Positions 16,926 through 24,623 of a DNA stretch of 45,154 nt are shown here, piece by piece (position 1 is the stretch's first letter; every line of letters starts with the position of its first letter). The stretch covers positions 1 through 45,154 of the forward strand of contig JAHJRE010000234.1 of the NCBI GenBank assembly GCA_018831055.1. Direction: 5' to 3'. The notes below the pieces were generated by a model that did not search any database, was not told the origin of the DNA, and saw only the letters and a list, made by a program, of their open reading frames with translations. The stretch comes from Bacteroidota bacterium (GTDB lineage: Bacteria; Bacteroidota; Bacteroidia; Bacteroidales; B18-G4). Made by a program: the position numbers and the translations under genes.

Positions 16926-17420
16926 ATGAAACTTAAATCATTGACCCTGTCTGTTTTAACATTTTTCGTTATTTGGGTTTTACTGAATAACAGCCTTTCA
17001 GGGGAAGTGGTCATGATGGGGGCCATTCTTTCCGTTGCCATTGCTTTGATCTTTTGCAAGGCGTGTAATTTGTTCAACGATATTAAGTTGAATCCCAGGG
17101 CTCTGTGGCATTGGTTCCTATTCTTTATCGTCTTTCTATTCGAACTTGTCAAAGCAAATCTTGATGTAGCCAGACGTGTAATATCTCCGAAACTTCCCAT
17201 TAATCCTGGAATAGTAGAGGTAAAAACAAAGTTAACGTCTCAACTGGGCAGAATGATCCTTGCTAATTCCATTACCCTTACTCCTGGAACTTTTACTGTT
17301 GAACTCTCAGGAGACAGGATTTTTATTCATTGGATCGATGTGAAAGGTAAAAATATAGAGGAGGCTACGGATTTGATTGTGAGAAAATTTGAAAAACATC
17401 TGGAGGTAATTTATGGTTGA
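16926..17420 (+). CDS. mrpE: Mrp-type cation antiporter subunit E (MnhE/MbhA-like)
   Basis: The 164-aa membrane protein has two or three N-terminal helices (about 5-47 and 60-80) and a soluble C-terminal region carrying the family hallmark ANSITLTPGTFTVEL (about 113-127), as in MrpE/MnhE and archaeal MbhA. It belongs to the Na+/H+ translocating module shared by Mrp antiporters and Mbh/Mbx membrane oxidoreductases. It is the first gene of a 12-gene operon and overlaps the next gene by 8 bases. Having E, F and G first, before B and C, is the Mbh/Mbx order rather than the MrpA-G order. Confidence 0.92.
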   Translation: MKLKSLTLSVLTFFVIWVLLNNSLSGEVVMMGAILSVAIALIFCKACNLFNDIKLNPRALWHWFLFFIVFLFELVKANLDVARRVISPKLPINPGIVEVKTKLTSQLGRMILANSITLTPGTFTVELSGDRIFIHWIDVKGKNIEEATDLIVRKFEKHLEVIYG

Positions 17421-17673
17421 CATAATTTTAACAATATCAGGTATAATAATATTGGTAAGCCTGATATTATCATTATACCGTTTCTTCTGGGCAGAATCGC
17501 TCTTTGACAGGGTGATCGCCTTCGACATTATGACCATTATCTCAATCTCGATCATCGCCCTGATCACTCATTTTTCGGGCAGGCTAATCTATATCGATGT
17601 TGCTATCATTTATGGATTGCTTAGTTTCCTCGGGGTTATAGTTGTGGCCAGATACCTTGAAAAAAGTTTATAG
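17413..17673 (+). CDS. mrpF: Mrp-type cation antiporter subunit F
   Basis: The 86-aa protein has three transmembrane helices and the family patterns FDRVIAFDIMT (31-41) and YIDVAIIYGLLSFLG (60-74) of MrpF/MnhF (MbhB). It is a structural part of the ion-translocating membrane module. It overlaps mrpE by 8 bases and is followed by mrpG after 2 bases, which fits strict co-translation. Confidence 0.92.
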   Translation: MVDIILTISGIIILVSLILSLYRFFWAESLFDRVIAFDIMTIISISIIALITHFSGRLIYIDVAIIYGLLSFLGVIVVARYLEKSL

Positions 17674-17675
17674 AC

Positions 17676-18041
17676 ATGGAGATCATAGATATCATTGGTG
17701 CGTTTATCACGCTTATCGGAGCAATCTTTCTTTTGCTTGGGAGCATCGGATTGATTCGAATGCCGGATGTTTTCACTCGTATTCAGGCTGGAACCAAGGC
17801 TTCTACACTGGGTACCATACTTACCCTGCTAGGAATAGGGATTATCCATTCTGAGGTTCTTGGGAAATTTTTCCTACTGATAGTATTCATCCTTATCACA
17901 AACCCCATTTCTTCACATCTGCTTGCCCGTGCAGCCCATTTTACTAAGGTTAAAAAATCGGAATTGACGGTTATTGACAGGCTGAGCCTAGATCAGGATG
18001 ATATAAATGAATCAGATACTTTAAATCAACAAGAACTATGA
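17676..18041 (+). CDS. mrpG: Mrp-type cation antiporter subunit G
   Basis: The 121-aa protein carries the MrpG/MnhG (MbhC) signature GLIRMPDVFTRIQAGTKAS (about 25-43) and TNPISSHLLARAA (about 75-87), with three membrane helices. The C-terminal 30 residues form a polar, acidic tail (DQDDINESD) beyond the conserved core. Its stop overlaps the start of the next gene by 4 bases. Role: a small subunit of the Na+/H+ antiporter module. Confidence 0.92.
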   Translation: MEIIDIIGAFITLIGAIFLLLGSIGLIRMPDVFTRIQAGTKASTLGTILTLLGIGIIHSEVLGKFFLLIVFILITNPISSHLLARAAHFTKVKKSELTVIDRLSLDQDDINESDTLNQQEL

Positions 18042-18277
18042 ACCTGTTACTCATAATTATATTATGCCTGGTCATGCTTGTGATGGCAATTACCGCTATA
18101 GCTCAGAAAAAGCTGACCGTAGCTGTTATTGCAAGCGGGATGGTAGGACTGATGGCATCGGTACTCTATTTGTTGATGGCCGCACCCGATGTGGCCATGA
18201 CTGAAGCCGCTATTGGAAGCGGACTTACAACTGTCCTGTTTTTCTATGTTTTGTTTAAAATTAAAAAAACACAATGA
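18038..18277 (+). CDS. MbhD-like antiporter subunit (DUF4040; equivalent to part of the MrpA C-terminus)
   Basis: The 79-aa, three-helix protein has the motif APDVAMTEAAIGSGLTT (about 49-65), diagnostic of the DUF4040/MbhD unit, which is fused to MrpA in ordinary Mrp antiporters but separate in Mbh/Mbx complexes. The conserved Glu of MTEA sits in the helix proposed to form part of the sodium pathway. Its separate existence is one reason to place this operon with Mbh/Mbx. It overlaps both neighbouring genes by 4 bases. Confidence 0.88.
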   Translation: MNLLLIIILCLVMLVMAITAIAQKKLTVAVIASGMVGLMASVLYLLMAAPDVAMTEAAIGSGLTTVLFFYVLFKIKKTQ

Positions 18278-18975
18278 TCCGGAATTTTGTCATATTGCTC
18301 ATTCTGGCCGGCCTGGCAGTGATATTTATCAGTCTGTTCGGGAATCACGACAGCAATTCAGGCCTTTCGCCATTGGCTCAACATTATGCCGACCGGGGAG
18401 CAGAAGAGGTGGGCGCTGCCAACCTGGTTACTGCAGTGGTGGTCACTTACAGGGGCCTTGATACCCTTGGAGAAGTGACTATACTTTTTTTGGTTGCCGC
18501 CATTGTCAGCTTTTTCCTGAAAACCAACGGTAAAGTGAAAGAGGAAGAGAAAAAGCGCGAAACCAGCGAAATAATGCTGACAGCCTCAAAATTGCTCCTG
18601 CCGATTGTTATTTTGCTCGGGGTCTACATTTTTATCAACGGCCACCTTACTCCGGGCGGTGGATTCCAGGGGGGAGCCGTGTTGGCTACAGCCTTGGTAC
18701 TGGTATTGATGGCTAATCCTGAGTTCTCGTTAAACCATCATATCATCGCTACCATTGAGTCGATCTCCGGGATAGTATTTGTTGCTGTCGGCGTGCTGGG
18801 GCTTTTGCTGGCCGGTGGTTTCCTGGATAATAGAATATTGCCCCTCGGGACTTTGGGGGAATTGTTCAGCGCTGGTGCTATCCCGGTGATCTATTCCTTC
18901 ATAGGCTTGAAGGTAGGTGCCGAGCTTTCCAATGTGCTGTCCCGCTTCCAGATTATTCAAAAGGAAGAAATGTAA
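18274..18975 (+). CDS. mrpB: Fused MbhE/MbhF-like subunit (MrpA tail plus MrpB)
   Basis: The 233-aa protein joins two units. Residues 1-85 match the MbhE-like piece (GAANLVTAVVVTYRGLDTLG at 47-66, then EVTILFLVA), which in Mrp antiporters is the end of MrpA. Residues about 100-233 are a MrpB/MnhB domain with PGGGFQGGAVLATALVL (127-143). A charged linker (KVKEEEKKRETSE) separates them. In Pyrococcus Mbh these are separate E and F proteins, so this is a natural fusion. It continues the operon, with an 18-base gap to mrpC. Confidence 0.88.
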   Translation: MIRNFVILLILAGLAVIFISLFGNHDSNSGLSPLAQHYADRGAEEVGAANLVTAVVVTYRGLDTLGEVTILFLVAAIVSFFLKTNGKVKEEEKKRETSEIMLTASKLLLPIVILLGVYIFINGHLTPGGGFQGGAVLATALVLVLMANPEFSLNHHIIATIESISGIVFVAVGVLGLLLAGGFLDNRILPLGTLGELFSAGAIPVIYSFIGLKVGAELSNVLSRFQIIQKEEM

Positions 18976-18993
18976 TTTATTAATACTTGTTCA

Positions 18994-19350
18994 ATGGATA
19001 TTATCGCATTAATAACCGCTTTTGCACTGATACTGATTGGCCTGTTCGGCATTCTGTCAAACAGGAACATCATTAAGATCATTATCGGGTTTTCTGTCCT
19101 GGATACCGGACTCCACGTGCTGATTGTCACACTGGGATATATCAGAGGCGGTACAGCTCCCATCCTGGATGATTCAGTTGGATTAACCCAGGTTTCTCAA
19201 AAAGTGGTGGATCCCCTTCCTCAGGCCCTGGTGCTTACTGCCATCGTAATCGGGTTGGGTGTGACCGCTCTGATGCTGGCCTATGCCCTGAAAATGTACC
19301 AGGCTAAAAAGTCGCTGAATATTGATGATTATAAAGAATTAAAAGGATAA
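18994..19350 (+). CDS. mrpC: Mrp-type cation antiporter subunit C (NuoK-like)
   Basis: The 118-aa, three-helix protein is the NuoK/MrpC (MbhG) homologue, with the family motif DPLPQALVLTAIVIG (72-86) and a conserved first half (LIGLFGILSNRNIIKIIIG). It links antiporter-like subunits in the membrane arm. ATG 18994 follows an 18-base gap after mrpB, and the gene ends 10 bases before the large antiporter fusion. Confidence 0.92.
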   Translation: MDIIALITAFALILIGLFGILSNRNIIKIIIGFSVLDTGLHVLIVTLGYIRGGTAPILDDSVGLTQVSQKVVDPLPQALVLTAIVIGLGVTALMLAYALKMYQAKKSLNIDDYKELKG

Positions 19351-19360
19351 TCCTTTAAGC

Positions 19361-22300
19361 ATGATTACTATGGATCCGATCTCTCCGATATATATCATTG
19401 CTGTTTCGCTGGGAATAGCTTTTTTGATGGGTGTGCTGGGAAAATCAACGAACCGTTTTTCGTATTTTCTTTTGCTGGGAGGCCTGTTGTTCAACGCGGT
19501 CGTGTCGTTTCAGTGGGTTTATTACCTGCTTCATGATCTGACAGGGCCACAGAACATTTTTACCGCCGGGTTTAAACCTCCTTTTTCCATCAACCTTTTC
19601 ATGGGCATTGAAGAGTCAGTGATCTCAGGAATGATAAACCTTGCCGGCTTGCTGGGTGCGGTTTATATGGCCCCAGCCATGAAAAAGAACGGTACAGGAA
19701 GCATGATGGTTTTCCTTGTGCTCTTCATGAGCCTGAATGTGATTTCCTTATCCCGCGACCTTTTTAACATATTTGTGTTCCTGGAAGTAGGAAGTATTGC
19801 CGTTGCCGGACTTGTCATCCTTGAGAAAGGCCTCCATGCCGTTTCTGCCGGGTTTAAATATATGGTTGCTACCAGTGTGATCGGAAGTATCCTCCTTATC
19901 GGAATCATCTTCATGTACTCGTTTACCGGATCGCTTAACCTTGACCAGATCATCGGGGATTCTACCCTTTTCAGACAAGGTGCAATGATTTCCCTGTTCC
20001 TGATCCTGATAGCTGTAATCCTCGAATTAAAACCGTTTCCGGCTAACGGGTGGGCACTGGATGTTTACCAGGCCGCTCACCCTGGCTTGTCTGCCATGCT
20101 TTCTTCCGCTGTTGCTACGGCTAATCTTTATGTGTTGTATAAGTTTTCAGGAATGGCTTCGGAGGGATTATTACACTTTCTGAGCCTGATCGGTTTGCTG
20201 ACTTTTGTCGGATCCAACTTCCTGGGTATCAATCAAACAAATGCCAGGCGCCTGCTTGGGTATTCTTCTGTCGGACAAATTGGGCTGCTCGTGGCAATTA
20301 TCGGTTTGTTACCTCATTCCGGCAATAATTTTAAAATGATTTTTATCGGTATCCTGGCCAGCCACTTTTTCGCCAAAGCGGGCTTGTTCTGGCTCGCAGG
20401 TATTGTCAGGATGGATGAGCTGAAGAAATGGTCTGCACTTCGCCAAAAACCGGTGCTGCTGTTCCTGTTTATCACTTTTATTTTAGCACTCACGGGGTTT
20501 CCCCCATTCCCTTCATTTTGGGGGAAATGGCAGTTGGTGATGGAACTGGCTAACCATGGTCAAATTGCTGCCATCATTGCTTTGCTGGTGGGTTCGGTTT
20601 TTGAAGTCGTTTATTTGTTTCGATGGATGGGTTACTCCATCAAGCTGGATACGGTCGAATTGCCAAAGGTGAACATTTCTGAAATTATACCGGTTATCCT
20701 CTTCGGCTTGGGTCTGTTTATCAGCGGGTATTATATTTCCCAGGAAACCGCTTTTGGAGATACCATCAACTTTTTGCCAATACTCGTGGTTGTCGTTCTG
20801 TTACTGGTCGATTTTCTTCCGGCGTATATTAAAAACACACTTTCCATACTGGCCACAGGATGGTTTGCATATCTTCTCCTGCCAGGTCAGGATCTGTTGA
20901 AGCAGATCTTTACGGTCATTTTCCTGGTTGGGGGAATCTTAACACTCATCCCGGGTTATCAGGTAAAAGGGAAAAGGGCCGGTTTCTACCCGTCTGCCAT
21001 GCTGATGTTCGGGGGTCTGGCTCTGCTGCTGGAAGCCGAAAACATGCTGCAGTTCTTTTTTGCATGGGAGTTAATGACCATTGGTTCGTATTTTCTGATC
21101 ATACGTGGGAAAAAATCCATGGTTCATGCATATAGCTATATCTTGTTTTCCGTTGGTGGTGCATATCTGATCCTGCTTGCTTTTGGAATGGCTTCCATTG
21201 GGAATACCGGACTAAGCCTTAACCTGCTTTCACAGATTGGATACTACCCTGCTGTTGCCCTTGCTTTGCTGGCGGTTGGGTTCATGACCAAGACCGCCTC
21301 CCTTGGACTGCATATCTGGCTCCCGGGCGCCCACGGTGAAGCTGAATCCGATGTTTCCCCGATGGTTTCAGCCATCCTCCTGAAGGCCGGGGTATTCGGA
21401 TTGATCCTGCTTATGCTCTCTGCAGGAGGTGAAAACAACCCTTATGAATATCTGTTTTATATTCTGGGATGGATTGGCGCCTTAACCGCCCTGGTTGGTA
21501 ATCTTGGGGCTGTCTTCCAGGAAGATGCCAAACGCTTGCTGGCCTATTCAAGTATTGGACAACTCGGGTACATCCTGTTTGCATTTTCTATCATGTCGCA
21601 GCTAGGATGGCTAACCGGATTTACCTATACCATTAACCATTTCATGTTTAAAGCCATTCTCTTCCTGGCTGTTGGGGGGATCGTTTTGCGCCTTAATACT
21701 CACAATATGTACGAAATGGGGGGGCTTATCAAAAAAATGCCTTTCACTTTTATTGCCCTGCTGATCGGGATTATAACGCTTGCCGGCATTCCGCCTCTTT
21801 CCGGGTTTGCAGGTAAGTGGCTCTTTTACAATGCAGTGATATTAAAAGGATGGTACTTTCAGGGGGCCATTGTGTTCTTCGCCGGTACTATTGCATTCCT
21901 TTACTGTTTTAAACTTATTTATTCCATTTTCCTGGGACAATTGAAGGATAACCACAGGAATGTGAAAGAATTGCCTTTCTGGTATCTGCTTCCGCAATAT
22001 GTATTGATATTGGGAATTATGGTTTTCTCAGCCAAACCTGATTTACTATTGAAACCTTTAGGAATCGCCCTTTCATCGGCTTTCCCATCTGACCCCCTTA
22101 CCTGGAATGGAACCACCGCCATCAGTAAACTGGGATACTGGGATGCCACAACGATCATGATGGTCATCGGGGTGATGTTTGTGATTTTACTGGGCTGGCT
22201 GATGTTGATGAGCCGCAAAGCCCAAAAGGTTAAACAATTTAATATAGTATATGCAGGGGAGAGGCCGGAACGCCCTGAACTGACACATGTTTCTCATAAT

Positions 22301-22498
22301 ATTTATGCAGGATACAATAAAGCGCTCGGGTTCATTGTAGAGCCGGGAATCACCAATTTCTGGAACTACATCACGAATACCCTGGAATCGTCCGGTAATT
22401 TTATCCGGCAACTATACAGTGGTAACGGGCAAAGCTATATCATTCATTTGGTATCATATATAGTTATAGTTTTTATCATTTACATAAGTGGCATATAG
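19361..22498 (+). CDS. Fused double antiporter-like subunit (two MrpD/NuoL/M/N-type domains)
   Basis: The 1045-aa polytopic protein contains two complete proton-antiporter (NuoL/M/N, MrpD, MbhH-type) domains in one chain. Domain 1 spans about 1-430, with the TM5 Glu in FVFLEVGS (Glu142) and the TM7 Lys in LELKPFPANGW (Lys224). Domain 2 spans about 540-960, with the TM5 Glu in FAWELMT (Glu570), the TM7 Lys in FMTKTASLGLHIWLPGAH (Lys644) and another Lys in SAILLKAGVFG (Lys675). A few extra helices join them (440-535), and the C-terminus is a soluble segment plus one last helix. P. furiosus MBS has two such pumps on separate chains (H and H'), and Mbh has one. I infer two ion-translocating steps here. 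Start ATG 19361. Confidence 0.9.
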   Translation: MITMDPISPIYIIAVSLGIAFLMGVLGKSTNRFSYFLLLGGLLFNAVVSFQWVYYLLHDLTGPQNIFTAGFKPPFSINLFMGIEESVISGMINLAGLLGAVYMAPAMKKNGTGSMMVFLVLFMSLNVISLSRDLFNIFVFLEVGSIAVAGLVILEKGLHAVSAGFKYMVATSVIGSILLIGIIFMYSFTGSLNLDQIIGDSTLFRQGAMISLFLILIAVILELKPFPANGWALDVYQAAHPGLSAMLSSAVATANLYVLYKFSGMASEGLLHFLSLIGLLTFVGSNFLGINQTNARRLLGYSSVGQIGLLVAIIGLLPHSGNNFKMIFIGILASHFFAKAGLFWLAGIVRMDELKKWSALRQKPVLLFLFITFILALTGFPPFPSFWGKWQLVMELANHGQIAAIIALLVGSVFEVVYLFRWMGYSIKLDTVELPKVNISEIIPVILFGLGLFISGYYISQETAFGDTINFLPILVVVVLLLVDFLPAYIKNTLSILATGWFAYLLLPGQDLLKQIFTVIFLVGGILTLIPGYQVKGKRAGFYPSAMLMFGGLALLLEAENMLQFFFAWELMTIGSYFLIIRGKKSMVHAYSYILFSVGGAYLILLAFGMASIGNTGLSLNLLSQIGYYPAVALALLAVGFMTKTASLGLHIWLPGAHGEAESDVSPMVSAILLKAGVFGLILLMLSAGGENNPYEYLFYILGWIGALTALVGNLGAVFQEDAKRLLAYSSIGQLGYILFAFSIMSQLGWLTGFTYTINHFMFKAILFLAVGGIVLRLNTHNMYEMGGLIKKMPFTFIALLIGIITLAGIPPLSGFAGKWLFYNAVILKGWYFQGAIVFFAGTIAFLYCFKLIYSIFLGQLKDNHRNVKELPFWYLLPQYVLILGIMVFSAKPDLLLKPLGIALSSAFPSDPLTWNGTTAISKLGYWDATTIMMVIGVMFVILLGWLMLMSRKAQKVKQFNIVYAGERPERPELTHVSHNIYAGYNKALGFIVEPGITNFWNYITNTLESSGNFIRQLYSGNGQSYIIHLVSYIVIVFIIYISGI

Positions 22499-23407
22499 AT
22501 GGAAATTTCTGTGAGCAAAATACTCTGGACATTACTCGGGTTATTTATCGTTCTGAACTGGGGACTGATCATGGGAGGGATCATGCGGAAAATCGTTGCC
22601 CGGGTGGGTAAACGATACGGCATCCCGGTATACCAGCCTTACATCGACCTGATCAAAAACTATGCTATCAGGTCGCAGATCACCCACGGGGTTATGTTTT
22701 ACCTGGGACCTGTCTTCCGGCTTTCAGGAGGTGTCGGGATCTTTCTCTTCCTGCCCTTAATCTTTGGTTCACCACACTGGTCAAATTTCTCTTTTTCCGG
22801 CGACCTGGTGCTGATCCTTTACTTCCAGTTTTTCGGTATGCTGGGTATGGCCCTGGGGGCCGGAGAGGGTGGACACCCATATTCTGCTATCGGTATCAGC
22901 CGCGGACTGTCGCAGTTCACCGCTATTGAAGTCCCGATGACCCTGGCCGTCATATCCCTGGCAATACAATACCAGACTTTGTCAATCTCCGATATTGTAG
23001 CTGCCCAGCAAGGCGGAATAACATCCTGGACCCTGGTAACAAACCCTTTTGCAACCATCGCAGCCATGCTGTCACTGCTGGGAGCTTTCGGACATTCCCC
23101 TTTTGACCTGGTAAAAGCGCCTAACGAGATCCCCATCGGACCACCCACGGAATACCACTCTACCTACCTGGGTGTCCTGCGCACCAATGCAGCCATCTTA
23201 CATGTGGTGGAAGCCGTACTCTTCATGAACCTGTTCTTTGGCGGCGCAAACAACTGGTTCGAACTCATCCTGAAAACATTCCTTATTTATTTCTGGAGTG
23301 TTTTTGTCGGGGTCGTTTTCCCAAGGTTCAGGATAGAACAGTCGGTGCGTTGGTTCCTGAAAGTACCACTGCTGTTGGGCATCATTGCGATTATCATATT
23401 CATTTAA
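22499..23407 (+). CDS. NuoH/MbhM-like membrane anchor subunit (complex I subunit 1 family)
   Basis: The 302-aa membrane protein belongs to the NuoH/HycD/MbhM family, the subunit connecting the peripheral redox arm with the ion pumps. Visible family segments are GIPVYQPYIDLIKNY (about 41-55), EVPMTLAVISLAIQY (about 144-158), HSPFDLVKAPNEIPIGPPTEY (about 199-219; pattern only) and the C-terminal PRFRIEQSVRWFLKVP. Length matches the hydrogenase/Mbx branch. ATG directly follows the stop of the antiporter fusion with no gap. The acidic loops near the quinone chamber of complex I are short, as in ferredoxin-dependent relatives. Confidence 0.9.
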   Translation: MEISVSKILWTLLGLFIVLNWGLIMGGIMRKIVARVGKRYGIPVYQPYIDLIKNYAIRSQITHGVMFYLGPVFRLSGGVGIFLFLPLIFGSPHWSNFSFSGDLVLILYFQFFGMLGMALGAGEGGHPYSAIGISRGLSQFTAIEVPMTLAVISLAIQYQTLSISDIVAAQQGGITSWTLVTNPFATIAAMLSLLGAFGHSPFDLVKAPNEIPIGPPTEYHSTYLGVLRTNAAILHVVEAVLFMNLFFGGANNWFELILKTFLIYFWSVFVGVVFPRFRIEQSVRWFLKVPLLLGIIAIIIFI

Positions 23408-23423
23408 GAAAACCGGGCACAAC

Positions 23424-24092
23424 ATGAAAGAGACAACAAATAACAACAAATTTCTTCATGAAGAAAACAAACCGCGCAAAGTGCTTGCGCCCGACGGGAG
23501 TATCATTGAGATCGACCCGATAAGAGATTACTTCTGCGAAGATCGCCCGCAGGTTTCAAAGCCGGGAAATAAGGTGGTAGAGAGATTCCTGAACTGGGCA
23601 AGGGCAGAATCGATATGGGTTTTGGGGTTTGGGACAGGATGCGGAAGTATAGAGATACCTCCCCTGATGACCCCGCGCTTCGACGCTTTTCGCTTCGGAG
23701 TGCAGACTCGCCCTACCCCCCGGCAGTCAAATGCTTTTATCATTTCCGGTTACCTTTCGGTGAAAACCCTCAAAAGGGTTATCCGAAGCTATGAACAGAT
23801 GCAAAACCCCAAGTATGTGCTTGCCCTGGGCAGCTGTACCATCAATGGGGGTATGTACTGGGATAGCTACAATACCATCAACAGGCTTGATCATTATATG
23901 CCGGTGGATGTTTATATTGCCGGTTGTATGCCACGCCCCGAAGCATTGCTCGCAGGGTTCATGAAACTCAAAGAACTGATAAAACAAGGCAAGGCCGAAA
24001 ACGCCAATAAATATATCGAGAACCTTGATTGGTACAAAGCCAACCAGAAAAAGATCATCAAGGATTGGAATATGCCCGATTATAACTGGTAA
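23424..24092 (+). CDS. NuoB/MbxJ-like [4Fe-4S] subunit lacking one cluster cysteine
   Basis: The 222-aa soluble protein is related to NuoB and hydrogenase small subunits, which carry the terminal (N2/proximal) [4Fe-4S] cluster. Ligand cysteines are Cys73 (in GTGCGSIE), Cys138 (GSCTINGG) and Cys168 (AGCMPRPEALL). In complex I the first site is a tandem Cys-Cys; here position 74 is Gly, leaving three ligands. A three-Cys, site-differentiated cluster is the feature reported for the sulfur-reducing MBS complex. The N-terminal 60 residues are a polar extension. ATG 23424 was preferred over an upstream TTG at 23385 that lies inside the NuoH-like gene. Confidence 0.88.
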   Translation: MKETTNNNKFLHEENKPRKVLAPDGSIIEIDPIRDYFCEDRPQVSKPGNKVVERFLNWARAESIWVLGFGTGCGSIEIPPLMTPRFDAFRFGVQTRPTPRQSNAFIISGYLSVKTLKRVIRSYEQMQNPKYVLALGSCTINGGMYWDSYNTINRLDHYMPVDVYIAGCMPRPEALLAGFMKLKELIKQGKAENANKYIENLDWYKANQKKIIKDWNMPDYNW

Positions 24093-24095
24093 ATC

Positions 24096-24623
24096 ATGAA
24101 AAAAATCATAGATAAAATAGGCTATAAGTTCAACCTTTCGGAAATCCAATATCAACGGGATAACCTCACTTTCTTTACCATTGATAAGGAAAGCGTGGTT
24201 CAAATGCTTACATACCTGCGTGATTATGAGGGATTCAGCCATTTTGTGCTTATGACCGCCGTGGATTGGATTGAAGACGGTTTGTTTCAGTTAACCTATA
24301 TCCTGAATAATCCCAAGGAAAAGGTTGACATAGGCATTCGTACCGTGATATTGCGGGAAAAGGCGGAAATGACCACTGCTCATCATTTGTGGAACCAGGT
24401 GGCAACGTACCAACGGGAATTGAAGGAGATGTTTGGTATACACTTCCCGGGAAGTCCGCGTATCAACGAGCCTTTCCTGCTGGAAGGATGGGATGATATC
24501 CCGCCAATGCGCCGGGATTTTGACACGAAAAAATATTCAGAAGAAACATATTTCCCTCGTCCGGGACGCAAGACCCATGACCCGGCTGAGTACATGAAAC
24601 AAAAACTATATCCCAATGAATAA
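24096..24623 (+). CDS. NuoC/MbxK-like subunit
   Basis: The 175-aa soluble protein is a NuoC (30-kDa) family member: LMTAVDWIED (52-61), the signature TYQRELKEMFGIHFPGSPR (about 104-122) and WDDIPPMRRDF (about 132-142). It has a structural role holding the NuoB- and NuoD-like subunits of the peripheral arm. It begins 3 bases after the NuoB-like stop and overlaps the NuoD-like gene by 8 bases, so the three redox-arm genes are translationally coupled. Confidence 0.9.
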   Translation: MKKIIDKIGYKFNLSEIQYQRDNLTFFTIDKESVVQMLTYLRDYEGFSHFVLMTAVDWIEDGLFQLTYILNNPKEKVDIGIRTVILREKAEMTTAHHLWNQVATYQRELKEMFGIHFPGSPRINEPFLLEGWDDIPPMRRDFDTKKYSEETYFPRPGRKTHDPAEYMKQKLYPNE

